From Gonocerus acuteangulatus (taxonomy: Eukaryota > Arthropoda > Insecta > Hemiptera > Coreidae), in NCBI GenBank assembly GCA_946811695.1, contig OX328123.1, forward strand, positions 38,040,054 through 38,104,053: 64,000 nucleotides of DNA, given 5' to 3'. Shown here one piece after another: positions 42,736 to 56,601 of this stretch (the first letter of the stretch is position 1; every line of letters starts with the position of its first letter). A program made the position numbers and the translations under genes. The notes below the pieces were generated by a model that did not search any database, was not told the origin of the DNA, and was given only the letters and a program-made list of their open reading frames with translations.

Positions 42736-45700
42736 GCCACTTTGCCATCTACTGTCTTGTAAATCTGCGAATGAAATGTGGAAAAAGCTACTGACAGTCT
42801 ATGACCGGACTTCAGAGGTTAGTTTGCATGTATTAAAACAAAAGTTTTTTGCATACAAGTATAAAAATGAGGGAATATCTAGTCACCTATCAAACCTAGA
42901 GGATTTAGCCACTAAAATGAAGAATCTGGGGGAGGAAATTTCAGAGAAAATGCTCATAACCAAAATTAATATGTCTCTGCCAGAGGAGTATAAATACTTT
43001 CAGTCAGCTTGGGAGTCAAGCTCTACGCAGACGCTCAGCGAATTGACATCCCGCCTTCTAATTGAAGAAGAACGACTAGTTTCGAAAAAAGGTGAAGCTT
43101 CTGTGTGTGTGTTTGTTACCAAAGTGAAGTGTAAAATGTGTGGTAAGGTAGGCCATTATGCTTCCAATTGTATTTCGAAAAACAAGGTTAGTAAACCATT
43201 ATGTTTCTATTGTAAGAAACCAGGTCACTATATTAAAAATTTTAAAGTTCTTGCTGAAAAAGAAGGTAGAAATAAAAATTTAGATGATAAAGGCTATAAA
43301 CATGCTTTTATGACAAATACGTTACCAATGATTAATGATTCAAAGGATCTATGGGTTGTTGACAGTGGTGCTACTGAGCACATGTCATTTAATTTAAATA
43401 ATTTTGACTTTATAAATGATGTATCTAAAAATGTTAAAATTAGTGATGGGACCTTGTTAAAAGCAACAGGTATTGGAGATGTTTCTGTCAAAACATTCAA
43501 TGGTAAACAATGGGTGTCATCTATTTTGAAGGATGTTCTTTATGTACCTCAATTAAAAATTAATCTGTTCTTTGTAACTTCAGCTATTGATAAGGGTCAT
43601 GTATTTTTGATGGAAGGTAATATGTGTAAGATTGTAGATAAAGATAATGTATGTTGGATTTTAGGCAAACGTTATGGTAATTTATATAAATTTTGTTTGA
43701 CTTGGGATAATAGTAGTGCTGATTTTGTTAGTTCCTGCAAGTCAAAAACTTTGCTTGAGTGGCATTGTATATTAGGTCATCAAAATTTTAACCATGTTGA
43801 GAAAATTCTTAGAAATTCTGATATAAATTATATTACGGATAAAAATTCTTTATTTTGTGATGCCTGCTGTCTCGGTAAACAACATACCCTTCCTTATCAT
43901 ATCAGCAAATCTCAGATTAAGGATGTGTGTGAAGTAATTAGTGCAGATTTGTGTGGTCCCATGGAAATAAATAGTTTAGGGGGATCTAGGTATTTTTTGC
44001 TACTAAAGGATCACTATAGTAAATTTAGAAAAATATATTTCCTTAAAAATAAAGATAACATTTCCTCAAAATTGAAAGAATTCTTTACTCTTGCAAAACG
44101 TGATACAGGAAAAGAGGTAAAATTTTTCCGATCCGATCGTGGTACTGAATTTATGAATAAGGATGTTCAGAATGTGTTGAGGGATTTTGGAATTAGACAT
44201 CAAAAATCAACTCCTTATTATCCACCTCAAAATGGCTGTATAGAACGTGAAATGCGTACTGTTATTGAATGTGCTCGGACTATGTTATATGCGAAAAAGT
44301 TAGATAAAAGTCTTTGGGCTGAGGCCACAAACACAGCAGTGTATATACTTAATTGTTTGGGAACTAGTTCTGTAGAAGGTAAAACTGCCTAGGAGCTATG
44401 GTTTGGAAATAAATTTAAATATTTTAAAGGACTTGAAATATTTGGCAGTCAGGTTTATGCTCATATCCCAAATCAAAAACATCAGAAATGGGATCCAAAA
44501 GGAAAACTAGGCTTTTTCGTTGGATATGAAGAGGATTCGAAAGCCTATAGAGTCTATTTTCCCAAACAGAACAAAATTGAAGTAGTGAGAAATGTGGTCT
44601 TTAGACCAGCGATGGATCCAGACCACACTAAGTTTTCCTATAAAAACCTATTTCCGAATTATTGTCTTAATGAAGAACTTGAAGAGGACAAGGATGAGTT
44701 AGTAACAGAAAAGGAGGAGAATACACCACCCGAAGAAATAAACAAATGAAGAAAGATATTTTTTAAGGAAAAGAATAGACTTAAAGAAACCTTCTCGACT
44801 TGATGATTATGAAATTACAGCCAATTTCTGTGATGTTGAAGACATAATTTTTGAAGATGCTTTTGCTGATACTAACTGGAGGAAAGCTATGGAAGAAGAA
44901 ATGGACGCTCTAATGGATAACAAGACTTGGTCCTTGGTTGAGCTACCAGATAATAAGAAACCTCTTACTTGAAAATGGGTATACAGGAAGAAAACCACTG
45001 ATAAAGGTGAGAAAGAAAAGGCTCGATTAGTTGTCAGGGGCTTTGAACAGAAGCCAGGGGTTGTCTTCAAAGAAACTTTTAGTCCTGTTGCTAGTTATAT
45101 TAGTATCCGTCTGATATTGGCTATTGCTGCAAAAGAAAACTTAAATGTTTTTCAATTTGATGTAAAAACTGCTTTTTTGAATGGGGACTTATCAGAGGAA
45201 CTCTACATGGAACAGCCAGAGGGTTTTCATGATGGTACTGCCCGAGTTTGTAAATTATTAAAAAGTCTATATGGACTTAAACAAGCTCCGAAAAATTGGA
45301 ACATTAAATTTACTAGTTTTCTAAAAGAAGAAGGGTTCAGCTCTCTTGAAGCAGATCCCTGTATGTTTGTTAAATTTAATCCAAATTTACTAATTGTGAC
45401 ATTATATGTAGATGATGGTTTGATTGTGGGTGCTTCAAAATCTGAAATTGATTATTTACTAATAAAATTAAATAAAAAATTTAAAGTCACATATGGGTTA
45501 GCAAAAATATATTTAGGTATAAACATTAAAATTGAAAATAATAATATTATATTAAATCAGATTAGTTATATTGATAAAGTACTTGCTAAATTTAAAATGA
45601 AGGATTGTATTCCTGTTAAAACTCCTATGATTCCTAATTATGATGATACTGCAACTGACAGTGCAGTGAACAAACCTTTTAGGGAAGCTATTGGTAGTCT

Positions 45701-46386
45701 TTTGTATCTATCAAATGTAACTAGGCCCGACATAGCTTATTCTGTAAATTACCTAAGTAGATTCATGGAAAAACCACTAATTAAACATTGGAATCAGTTA
45801 AAAAGAATCTTTAGATATTTGAAAGGTACTAGGAATTTAGGGTTGTCTTATTGTAAGAATGGTGATTTGGAAGTTTTCACCGATGCAGATTTTGCAGGAG
45901 AAAGGGAAACCAGTAAGTCTACAAGTGGTTATCTAGTAATGTTATCAGGAGCTGCTGTAGCTTGGGGTTCTAGAAGGCAAAGCCAGATAGCTCTGTCTAC
46001 TGCTGACTCAGAGTTTGTTTCGGCTTGTGAAGGTAATAAAGAAACATTGTGGATTAATCATATGCTTTTAGAACTTAAGATGTGTCATAACTCAACACCA
46101 TTGTATGTTGATAACAAGAGTGCTATTCACATAATTAACAGAGATAATGGGAAAATATTGAACCGTACTAAACATGTTAGAGTTAAGTATCATTATGTAA
46201 TTGATAATATAGTAAATAATTTTTCATTACAACATGTATCTTCGGATCAACAAATTGCTGATATATTCACAAAGCCTCTTGTGCAAGTAAAATTTGTTAA
46301 ATTTAGAGAAATGTTAGGACTAAACCATTTATGTTGAGAAATATGTATGTATGTACATTTTTTTGTTTTTGTGTGTATTATTTAAT

Positions 46387-46389
<3 letters not shown>

Positions 46390-46438
<49 letters not shown>
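46390..46438. repeat. (TA)n microsatellite in Copia 3' region
   Basis: TA tract between the RNase H stop and the polypurine tract. Confidence 0.9.
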
Positions 46439-46439
<1 letters not shown>

Positions 46440-46473
46440 TATCAGTTTTGTATCTTTGATAGGAATAATATTT

Positions 46474-46482
46474 AAGGAGGAG
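46474..46482 (+). promoter_or_regulatory. Copia polypurine tract
   Basis: AAGGAGGAG immediately before the 3' LTR. Confidence 0.85.
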
Positions 46483-46672
46483 TGTTGAATGTAAATATTA
46501 TTTATATTTCTGTGTGTATCGATACTATATTGCTAGGTGTGGTCAGGCGCTCCCCACCCCTTTTTTTCTTACCTGTAAGCTCCCTACTAGTGAAGTGTCC
46601 TGAACCATACGTAATCTGTATTCATCTGCATAATAAAGTGCTTATTCCTATAAATACTTACCTTTTTTAACA
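46483..46672 (+). repeat. Copia 3' LTR
   Basis: Same length as the 5' LTR, with four differences (G/A, T/C, C/A, G/A). Confidence 0.95.
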
Positions 46673-46677
46673 AACAC

Positions 46678-47177
46678 TGAAATTATTTTTACGTTTGTAG
46701 GAAAATACATAAAATAGCAAAGTAATATATATTATTGAAGGGAATGCAATACTGTACAACCCTATAACCGTTATTTATTTTTCTGGTACATCTTTGAACA
46801 GTTATCCGGTCAAAGCGGGGGGAAAATATGCGGCAAAAGTGTTTTTCCCCAAAATGACAGACTTTCAAGAGCGGATATTTCGAAAACGAAAGATATCTCA
46901 AAAAACTTTATTGAATAGAACTTGTAGGAAATTTAATCAGCTTTAATTTGTTATAGAGTAGTCATGTCGCTAGGACGCAGGGTTTCCGAGATATAAGTGA
47001 AAACCCAAAAAATGGGACCTTCTCCCCCCCCCGGCACAAAGGCTATTGGCGAGGACTTTTGATATGTTCACCTCCTATCCAGCCCAAACAAAGTTACGAA
47101 TTCAAAAATTTTGTTCCAAAAATTTCCATCTATAACTGTTCGTTGTCTGGACTGTAGGGGATCCTTCCCCATCACGA
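46678..47177. repeat. Repeat shared with 40980-41220
   Basis: GTCATGTCGCTAGGACGCAG, GGCGAGGACTTTTGATATGT and TTCCATCTATAACTGTT match the segment upstream of the Copia. It is not part of the Copia, being outside the target duplications. Confidence 0.6.
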
Positions 47178-47727
47178 AATGCAAGGAAACACAATAATGT
47201 TCATATGGACACCCAGCCATATAGTTATGTATAGAGGGGAATGAGATGGTGGATATGGCTGCAAAAGAGGCACACAACCTAAGTGAAATCACGCCAACCT
47301 TATTGACGGGAAATGAGCTATTCCTACCACTAAAAAGAAGAATAAAAGTAAACTGGGAAAATATGTGGAATGAAGTAGAAGGTAATAAACTAAAATACAT
47401 AAAAACCTCAGTAGACACCTGGCACTCCTCGTCGAGGGAAAATAGAAGAGAGGAGGTAGTCATAACAAGAATGAGGATCGGACACACAAAAATCTCACAT
47501 GGATATTTAATGGGAAGAGAGCAACCACAAAAATGCCCAAGATGTAATGAACCCTTTACAATAAAGCATTTAATATCCGAATGCCACCAATTCAGAGTAG
47601 AATTAAACGAATTGAATATCCCTCCAGACATAAGAGAGGCATTAGCAGACAATGCAAATATGCTGGATAAAATAATAAGTATTCTAAAAAAAAGTTGAAT
47701 TATACAACGAAATATAAAAAAAAAAAA
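47178..47727 (+). pseudogene. 3' end of a non-LTR retrotransposon (RNase H end and zinc motif)
   Basis: Begins within RNase H (MFIWTPSHI) with one extra G near 47238 breaking the frame before GNEMVDMAAKEA. The main frame at 47246-47698 reads RREEVVITRMRIGHTKISHG and CPRCNEPFTIKHLISECHQF, the Cys-His tail of Jockey/R1/I-group ORF2. It ends with a stop and a poly(A) tract at about 47717-47736. 5'-truncated. Confidence 0.75.
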
Positions 47728-48843
<1,116 letters not shown>

Positions 48844-48965
48844 CCGAAAGGAAGTAGCTATTGAGGTTGCACTCATGGCGGAATTTTTGAAAAAAAGTCT
48901 TCATACCTTCATCAACCCTACCTAGATGACAACGAAAATGACCCCCGTCAGAATGAATATGTATG

Positions 48966-49036
<71 letters not shown>
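48844..49036 (+). repeat. Family B fragment with (TA)n
   Basis: GCTATTGAGGTTGCACTCAT, ACGAAAATGACCCCCGTCAG, then (GTAT)n and TA to 49036. Confidence 0.8.
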
Positions 49037-49038
<2 letters not shown>

Positions 49039-49320
49039 GGGCGAGGTTAGGTCAGTGGTAAAGATTTTTTCTTCTAGTGTCTTCGTTCATGGGTTGAATT
49101 CGGCCTCCCTGGCCGTCCCTAGGCCTACCCAGCCTTTAATAAATTTATCAATGGGTACCTTGGGTGCTAATGATTCTAGCAGTCGAAGCAGCCAAGGGGA
49201 AAATCAGGCGGCCGGAGCATAGTACTGACCACACTATCTCCCTAGTGTGCCTTATGGTCATGAATCAGATACCTCTATAGTATCTGCCCCTCAGGACCCT
49301 CGTGGCCTGTTACGGGACTG

Positions 49321-49325
<5 letters not shown>
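49037..49325 (+). repeat. Family I SINE, B-box region deleted
   Basis: GGGCGAGGTTAGGTCAGTGG joins directly to TAAAGATTTTTTCTTCTAGT, losing about 50 bases of the tRNA-like head found at 18158. The rest matches closely, to GTTACGGGACTG. A TA tract follows at 49326-49386. Confidence 0.85.
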
Positions 49326-49378
<53 letters not shown>

Positions 49379-49386
49379 TATATATG

Positions 49387-50754
49387 GGTGTGTGAATATA
49401 AGGGTTGCCCTTAGCTATAGGGAATTTTTTTAAATGTCAAAATGTTGCTGCTCCCAGCCCCCCAATTCTGTTCCAATCAACAAACAAACTAGGTAGCTGT
49501 GCAAAAATTTAGGGCAATCGGACAACTGCCGTTTGAAATTGAAACATATTACACGCAACGATAAATTCCGTTAAAAAGGGATATTCTGTTCTCTATCTCT
49601 TTCATTTTCCTTACATGTTGAAGGGTCTTCGTCGAGGAAATCGGATCTGATAGAAAATCTTGAGAAGAATCATTTAATGTTTGGTATCAGCTGATACAAA
49701 CGACGAAAACTCGATTTTCCTGAAGGAAGAAAAATCATTTTGGTGGATAACGTATCTATTCAGTTGATTTTTTTTTTCTTTTTCCTCTTCTTTAGCATTG
49801 TCTGCTTCCAGCATAACTTGAGCTATATTTGCCTCAACCGCTGTTGGAACGTTTTCATCAAATAAGGATCCATACGGCTCCAGCATCGGTTTAGGAAACT
49901 ACGTGTTTACTAGAGATGATTGAAAATTCTTTTTCAGTTGCCTTACTGATTTCTGCATCAGTTTATGCATGAATAGGAAGACATGATATTGTGCGTTTAT
50001 TGTATCTGGTACACGAAACCATTATCGAACGTACACTTAAGAAAAATTCATATCCCTCTCGAAGAGTTAATTCCCCTAGGACATAACTGAAATTTATCTT
50101 GGAACAGGTATATATTAAATACACAAATCTCCTTTGTCGTCGACCTAGCATGACACAGCTCCAGGTACACGAAACGATATTCCGTTCTTCGGAATGCCGT
50201 CAAGAAGTATCCCTTTCCATTCGTCATAGAGGTCGTGTAACTTATCAATGAATTTGTCAGTTATTCTAATAGGAATTTGTGCTTTTTGACGAAAAAATAA
50301 TAATGGGATGTATAGTTTAAATGTAAATTTAAAAAAAAAAAAGCCAAACCAATGCTGCACTCTCCTTTGTTGTAAGATTTACAACTCTTAAAAAGTAGAC
50401 AACAACTTATAAAATTTGCCGGTTCTTAGGTAGTTTGGCTCCGACGATTTCATTCGAAATGTGGCCAACAACAGACACGATGATCTTTTCTTAACTTGTG
50501 TGACAAACCACCGGAAGAAGTTGACTCCATTTTACAAGCCTAGGAAGAACTTGACACCAGCAGCATCACTAAAATGCAACTGTATTAACATAAATTGAAG
50601 ACCGAACTAAATGAGAAATTGAACTGCATTGTATGTAATGTATCTCACACTGACAGGCTCTCAATTCCATTGACGAGTGTGTTCTCAGGAAGCAGAAACA
50701 GACTTGCTTGTTTGGCTTATTATGCAAAAGCAACAAAGAGATGACTAAGCTATC
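49387..50754 (-). other. Unassigned; decayed minus-strand frames
   Basis: Overlapping minus-strand frames between 49960 and 50360 read DKFIDKLHDLYDEWKGILLD, GIPKNGISFRVPGAVS and, after a frame change, FNIYLFQDKFQL. They look like pieces of one protein, perhaps from a transposon, but I cannot name a family. No target duplications or terminal repeats were seen. The rest is AT-rich. Confidence 0.3.
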
Positions 50755-50762
50755 AGGGATTA

Positions 50763-51158
50763 GTTGGGATTCGGCTAAGAAAAAATCAAAAAGATTTTTG
50801 TAAAAAATCTATATTAATGACGTTTCGGCTACTCTTTGGTAGCCTTCGTCAGCTAAAAGGACAAAAAAAAACAAAGAAAAAAGAGAATTAATACACAGAA
50901 AAAAGGTTTACCAGTAAGATAAATGATAGGTCTATACATAAAAATCAACTTTTCTTAAAAGAACGATTTGTTGTTCAAATATTAGAACAATTATTATTAT
51001 TATTATTATTATTACTAAACAGGTACAGTGATTAGATGTATGTGTAGATATTCGTTCTAGAAAATCAATAGAAACATAAAACACATTTTAAATGAGGTAT
51101 ATACAAGTGAATAGACATTAATAATAATATTAATTAATTTTTAACAGAAAATAAGGTA
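50763..51158 (-). mobile_element. Hammerhead-family repeat, interrupted by a hAT element
   Basis: TTGGGATTCGGCTAAGAAAA, GTAAAAAATCTATATT, the hammerhead-like motif at 50819, then an AT-rich body with (TTA)n. It continues after the hAT element at 53537 with GAAGGTGCCGGGAGGCAGAG, as in the copy at 1555-1590. Confidence 0.6.
50819..50853 (-). ncRNA. Hammerhead-ribozyme-like motif, intact core
   Basis: Minus strand: CTGACGA, one extra A, stem GGCTAC/GTAGCC with loop CAAAGA, GAAAC, GTC. All conserved core bases are present. Helix I is poor. Confidence 0.5.
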
Positions 51159-51825
51159 CTACATACTAGAGAACTGCACGGATAAGTAAAAAGTAATCGG
51201 ATAAATAATCGCCGAGTATAAAACGGACGATGCGAGTACATACTCGGCATCGATACGAATTGGCATCGCCGAGTATAAACTGGACGATGCGAGTACATAC
51301 TCGGCATCGTCCGGAATTGGCATCGTCGATTACTTTACATTACGATTACGAGTAATACTCGTGAGTACTGCATCGTAATCATCGTAAATAACTGTCGACT
51401 TCTCGACATGTCGATACAGGAGGCAAGATAAGCAACAGATGAATTAGGTAGTAAATAAGGGGATTATAGAGTATTTTTTTTTTCTTTCTGAAAATAGTTT
51501 CTGAAATATAAGCGATCGAAAATCGGGATTTATAGGACTCACTAACTCATAGGAGGCATTTCCCATGATGCTAAAGACTTGAAATTTTGCAGGATGATAG
51601 ATATGAAGGTGTTATTAAAGGAAAAAATAGAAAAATCCTGAAAAGGTGTGTTAGACGCCGCTTCTGGAGCGGTGTCGTGCCAGTTTTGTACTTCCTTGGG
51701 AAACCCGTCATTCCGTCCGAAACTCATGATATGGGTTATCAAATGAATCGTCTCGGAATGAAGAACCTATATTTGATGTTTTAAGAAACATTTAGAAGCA
51801 TATAGGCTTGGTCAAAATCTTATAC

Positions 51826-52440
51826 CAGCTGTCTGTCTGTAGGTTTGTTCCTTATACAAATCTGAACCGTTTGACCAATTTTGACTAAACTTGGGACACA
51901 GGCGGGTCTTGATATGGGGGGAATCATAGGCTAGGTTAAATTGTCCATCAGCTGTCTGTCTGTCTGTTTGTTCCTTATACAAATACACACCGTTTGACCG
52001 ATTCTAACAAAACTTTGCAAATCAGTAGGTCTTGATCCTGGCATAGACTATGTCAAAATCATTAATCAGCTGTCTATCTGTCTGTTTGTTTATTATACAA
52101 ATCCACACAGTTTGACCGATTTTGACAAAATTTGACACACAGGTCGGTCTTGATCCGGGGAGTGTCATAGGGTAGTTCAAAATAGTATATCAGCTGTTTG
52201 CTTAACTGTTTATTCCTTATACAAATCTACACGATTTGACCGATTTTGATCAAACATGGTATATAGGTAGTTTATTATCCGGGGAGTGTCATAGGCTACG
52301 TCAAAATCGTCTATCAGCTGTCTGTCGGCATGTTTGTTCTTACACTAATTCACACCATTTTACCGATTTTGACCAAACTTGGCACACAGGTAGGTCTTGG
52401 TCCGGGGAATGCACTTGACTAAGGTCAAAAAGGTCTTTCA
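51826..52440. repeat. Tandem repeat, five units of about 118-124 bases
   Basis: Units start CAGCTGTCTGTCTGT at 51826, 51949, 52067, 52191 and 52315. Each has a GTTTGACCGATTTTGAC line and GGTCTTGATCCGGGG. Confidence 0.85.
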
Positions 52441-52589
52441 TCTGTCAAATATCAAGCAGTAAGAAGAACTTTATGCAGACTCCAAAGACCCTGGTCTTAT
52501 ATGAAGTACAAAAGCCAGTAGGTATGCGGCAACTAAATTTTAATTGATACTTAGAAAATAGTAATGAGATCCCAAAAAAAAAAAAAAAA

Positions 52590-53100
52590 AAACATAAATG
52601 TGAAATAGAGGCCAAGTTTCCCCCCCCCCCCAAAAAAAATATTGGCAATACAAGAAGATGATACAAGAAAGATATGTCCAAGTTCATTACTTAGAAAGAC
52701 CTATTAATTACTTACTAAGAACAATAAAGACACAACTGACCTTTAAAAATAACAATAAAAATACTTTTATCCAGTTACTAAAATATAAATTTCTTCAACC
52801 AGGTATATTCTTAAACTTGGCAATGTTTAATTTTCTCTCTAAAGATAATTTCGGCACAAATAAAACATTGCCAAGTTTAATAATATACCTGGTTGAGGAA
52901 ATTTATATTTTAGTACCTGGATAAAAGTATTTTTATCGTTGTTTTTAAAGGTCTGTTGAAGTGTCTTTACTGTACTTAGTAAGTAACTAATAGGTCTTCT
53001 AAGTAATGAACTTGGACATTTCTTTCTTGTATCATCTCTTGTATTTGCAAATATTTTTGGGGGGAACTTGGCCTCTATTTCACATTTATGTTTTTTCTTT
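52590..53100. repeat. Foldback inside the hAT element
   Basis: The left arm runs from ACATAAATGTGAAATAGAGG to CAGGTATATTCTTAAACTTG. The right arm is its reverse complement, CAAGTTTAATAATATACCTG to CCTCTATTTCACATTTATG. Arms are about 240 bases with few differences; the loop is about 35. Confidence 0.8.
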
Positions 53101-53536
53101 TCTTTTATCACCTTAAAAAAATGTTTATTTCTTATATTACCTTTATTACTGATTCTTCTGGATTTTAATATAGACTGTATTACATTGTTTTTGTTTACGT
53201 TACAATTGTATAGTCACTGTAGTTTCGTTGAGTTGTAAGTAATACAGTGGACTTCATTACACATGGCGAGGCGAACCAGTATATAACGTAGTTATTCACG
53301 GCGATACCGATACCAAACCTGCAATACTCCACGATGCCGGTGCCAAACCCCTCTGTACTCGGCGATGCCGATGCCAAATGTTATTTTACTCGGCGATGCC
53401 GATGCGGCACGATGCCGATGCCGGTGTTCGGAATGAGTATGAGTACACATAAAGTAATCGAGGTACTCGTCCCATGAGTATACCTACTCGTGATTACGCG
53501 ATGCCATACTTACTCGTGCAGGTCTCTACTACATAC

Positions 53537-54046
53537 CAAATGAAGGTGCCGGGAGGCAGAGAAAGACCAAAGTTAACACTCAAGTAACCATCGTGAAAAT
53601 ATACAAGAAAACTGGGATCTTCCAGGGTATATCTAACTGAACAAAACAAGTGGTGGGAGGAGGTCGGTAGGGATCAAAAGAGTTTTATGACAGGAAAGGA
53701 GCAAAAGGTGTTAATGGAAGGATATTCAAGGGGCATGGGAAAATACTAGGTGGGGGGTCGGGAGAGTTTGTGAAAAATATTAGCATAAATAGGATATATA
53801 TATATATATATATATATATCTGCTTGATGCTTATTTTTCGTCGCTGGGATGATATTTTTGGATGGAACGGCATTTTTCTCCACCGGTGGTACTCCTCCTC
53901 ACTTCTCCCTGGAATATTTCGATGGATTCATCTCCATCTTCTTCAGTCAGGGCTATATATCTGTGTGTGTTAGCACGATATAGTTTTTGTTTTGTTTTAG
54001 CATGAATATGCTTTAGCGGTGACTAAACTGGAAAAAAACGTTACAA
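53537..54046. repeat. Repeat flank with short (TA)n
   Basis: Continuation of the hammerhead-family repeat to about 53600. TA at 53793-53819. GATGGAACGGCATTTTTCTC at about 53861 recurs in reverse at 58285-58310. Confidence 0.45.
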
Positions 54047-54265
54047 AGATGTGTCACAAAAAAGTGTCCTCTGGCGTTCGCGCATGCGCAGTGGTCATAT
54101 ACGAAAAAGAAGATTATGTGCCACAAGAAAGTGTCCGCTGGCGTTTACACATGTGCATTGGCCATGTATGAAAAAGAGGACTGTATGTGTCACAAAAAAA
54201 AGTCTCCGCTGGCCTTCACGCATGCGCAGTGGCCATGTACGAAAAAGAAGACTATATGTTATAAA
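54047..54265 (+). repeat. Tandem repeat, three units of about 70 bases
   Basis: Units contain GTGTCACAAAAAAGTGTCC, CTGGCGTTCGCGCATGCGC and CATGTACGAAAAAGAAGAC. The 54270-54310 end recurs in reverse at 62175-62250 (GTCCACCTGACAAACCTAT). Confidence 0.75.
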
Positions 54266-55746
54266 GTACATTATATAGGTTTGTCGGGTGGACCTAAAGC
54301 ATATTTATGTTTACGTCGCTTGGTGTAAAGCGTTCTAGTCCGTGAGCCAGTAACCGCACGTTTCATGAAGTGTTTTATGCATATTTAATTTTGCTTTAAT
54401 GATAACCTCTTGGGTTGATAAGAAGGTATATATGTGTTGACTAGACTTACCGTGAAACACCAGGTGCGCGCATTGGGGAAATGTGCAAAAACATATTTCC
54501 AAAAAATAGAGTTTTATTCAGAATTCAACTATCTTTAATGCAAAATTAAGATTATTGCACAATGAATAATAAATAAGGCAGGCACTTTTAAGGGTTATAA
54601 CATGCAAAAAAAACCGTATTGTTTTTATTCCAATATTAAATGAGAGTTTTATTCAAGCTGCCATTTAAACCCGGACAGCTGTACAAGATCATGAGAGCGC
54701 AAGGAGCAACCACAACTGCGCAGTGCTCTCATTCACTCATACGGTTACACGCAGACGTATTTTTTGTTATATTTCAACGAAACTCTTGAAACGCGGTATA
54801 CGTCGTTGGTATCTAATGAAAGAAGTGTTGTAAAAATAAATTAAATCGGAAGGACGGGGGGCACTTTGTGTTATGTTTAATTTAAATTCATCCGCCAAAC
54901 GTAGGTTGGCAAAGCTACCACTAGGCACGCTGACCAACTGTAACCACCCTCTGATTTTTTATAAGGGTTATTTATTTCTAAGTTCTACTACTAGGAGGCA
55001 AATATCTTGTTCCTTCGTTATAATATAGGATGTTCTCTTCTCTCTCCATGAGGGAGAAAAGCCTCTTATGAGGTTGACCTCTTGACGCAATCTCGAAGTG
55101 CCAACTAGAAAATTTCACGTTTTAGATCCCATAAATTACGAATATAAAAGCGCATAAAATTTGTGTGTATGTAAATATATATATTTATCAAATCAGAAAA
55201 AAAATAGAATAAAATGACAATAGAGAAAAATGATTATACAAATTAAGAGCACAGATTGATACCTTATTTTTATTATATTAACTTCTTACCTCTAGTAGGA
55301 GGTATCGAGTCCTTGTATAATTTTATTGTTGTATTAAAAGTCTGTTACTGGACACTGTTCTGTAAATATCTTCTTCAGTTAAAAAAATAGAAATGTGGTT
55401 GAGTAACCAGAGGTGAGAGTAAGTATTTGAAATAAACAAAAAAAAAACACTTTATGGTACCTATCCTAGAAAGATCGATTCATTAAAAGATGGGCCCTTA
55501 GAGATCGATTCTTTAAAAAAAGATCGGGCCTTCGAGATCGATTCTTTGAAAAGATAGGCCCTTGGATATAGAGTAAAAAGATCGATTCAGATCGCCCATC
55601 TCTAACTCTTAATATTTCGCTTCCAATGGAACGAGGCCGACACCTCTAAAGCACCGTTTTAGCGTGTTTCCTCCCCTCCCCCTAATCATCAGGAGGAAAT
55701 TTTCGCCTAAACTATTTTAAAGGAAATTTATTAAAATTTCGAATTT
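54266..55746. other. No gene seen; worn family A and other repeats
   Basis: 54920-55150 has family A lines (GAGGTTGACCTCTTGACGCA). 55470-55610 has a short repeat of GATCGATTC(T/A)...GGGCCTT type. Nothing coding was recognised. Confidence 0.45.
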
Positions 55747-56164
55747 TCGCGAGGCCAGGCGACGAATGTTAACGGTGAAAACTATAGACGCATGATTACG
55801 GAATTCTTTTTGCCAAACCTGCGAGCTCATCCATCTACACTCTTCACAAATGTGGTTTCAACAGGATGGGGCGACTGCACACACAGCCAGAGCTTCTAAG
55901 AATTTGCTTGGGGAAAATTTCCCCCAAAAAACTGATCAGTCACTTTGGGGACATCCCATGGCCACCGAGGTCGCCGGATCTAACTCCCATGGATTTTGTA
56001 TTATGGGGTTACCTCAAAGAGTGGGTTTATAATGACAATCCCCAATCTCTTGTGGCTTTAAAGGAAAATATTCGTCGAGAAATCAGCTTACTGCAGCGTG
56101 TGCCACAGAACACAAGGCTCCGTTTTGAACAGTGTGTTCAACTCGACGGAAGGCATACTCTTTA
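55747..56164 (+). pseudogene. mariner-type transposase remnant (probably DD41D/rosa-like)
   Basis: C-terminal half only. MITEFFLPNLRAHPS lies in one frame, WFQQDGATAHTA (second catalytic Asp) in the next, and FGDIPWPPRSPDLTPMDFVL (third Asp) in a third, so there are two frame changes. The spacing between the second and third catalytic Asp is about 41 residues across the break, which fits the DD41D group rather than classic DD34D mariner. It ends with a stop at about 56164. No terminal repeats found. Confidence 0.75.
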
Positions 56165-56353
56165 AAAAATAAAATCCGCATTTCCATTCTATCGTTCAAT
56201 GCTCTTACTAAAACTTTGTGTTAATTATTACATTTTTATGTAAGTTTGAAAATATAAATCTGCTTCCAGACACCCTGAATCTGGAGAACTGTTGCACAAT
56301 TAGAACAAATCCTCCTTTCCAGAATATATTTTAATAAGGACTTTTAATTTCAG
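56165..56353. other. Intron-like sequence before the ZP exon
   Basis: Polypyrimidine-rich end TTTTAATTTCAG. An upstream exon of the ZP gene must lie further 5' and was not found. Confidence 0.5.
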
Positions 56354-56601
56354 ATATGACATGGGAAAGAGATGTGGGTGATGACATGGTAATTCATCCT
56401 ACTGCGGAGGGCTACAAAAGAGTTGACCTGAGATGTGGTCCTGAGCACATGTATGTTGAAGTAGAGACAGAAGAAAATTTCGAAGGAGTCATTTATACAA
56501 GAGGAAGTTTCGGATTGAAAAAGAGCCCATGTTTTAAGGATGTTAAGCATGGAAAAATTTTCTCAATGAAAATACCTTTCAATAATTGCAAAACAGCAAA
56601 T
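56354..56601 (+). CDS. ZP protein exon 1 recovered (ZP-N)
   Basis: Acceptor AATTTCAG; two bases complete a codon from an upstream exon. The ATG at 56356 is internal. Three Cys visible. Confidence 0.8.

Larger units (their letters stand above)
41566..46337 (+). pseudogene. Copia gag-pol, disrupted
   Basis: gag starts at ATG 41566 (MDSHHQILLSGSENWEVQIS). Breaks seen: a frame change near 41620, TGA at about 41658, the palindromic insertion 41702-42735, a stop near 42764, TAG at 44390-44392, TGA at 44747-44749 with a frame change, and TGA at 44970-44972. Domains: gag zinc knuckles CKMCGKVGHYASNC (good) and CFYCKKPGHYIKNF (last Cys lost), protease VVDSGATEHM, integrase (HCILGHQ...CDACC, ISADLCGPM, FFRSDRGTEF, GCIEREMRTV), RT (FDVKTAFLNGDL, LYVDDGLIVG), RNase H (FTDADFAG, ALSTADSEF). 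Pol is open at 42776-44392 and 45117-46337. It remains readable, so decay is recent. Confidence 0.93.
41247..46672 (+). mobile_element. Copia-type LTR retrotransposon with target duplication AACAC
   Basis: Two 190-base LTRs (41247-41436, 46483-46672), both TGTTG...TAACA, differ at four sites by my reading (about 2%), so the insertion is young. AACAC flanks both ends (41242-41246, 46673-46677). A primer-binding site follows the 5' LTR and a purine tract precedes the 3' LTR. The gene order gag, protease, integrase, RT, RNase H is Copia order. gag is split by a palindromic element (41702-42735), and the coding region carries stops and frame changes, so this copy cannot move alone. Confidence 0.95.
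51167..53528. mobile_element. hAT-type non-autonomous element, 8-bp target duplication
   Basis: The left end TAGAGAACTGCACGGATAAG and the right end CTTACTCGTGCAGGTCTCTA are inverted repeats. CTACATAC flanks both sides (51159-51166, 53529-53536), the 8-bp duplication of hAT elements. Subterminal regions are rich in CGGCATCG/CGATGCCG repeats on both sides. The interior holds a tandem repeat and a foldback. No transposase frame. Confidence 0.85.
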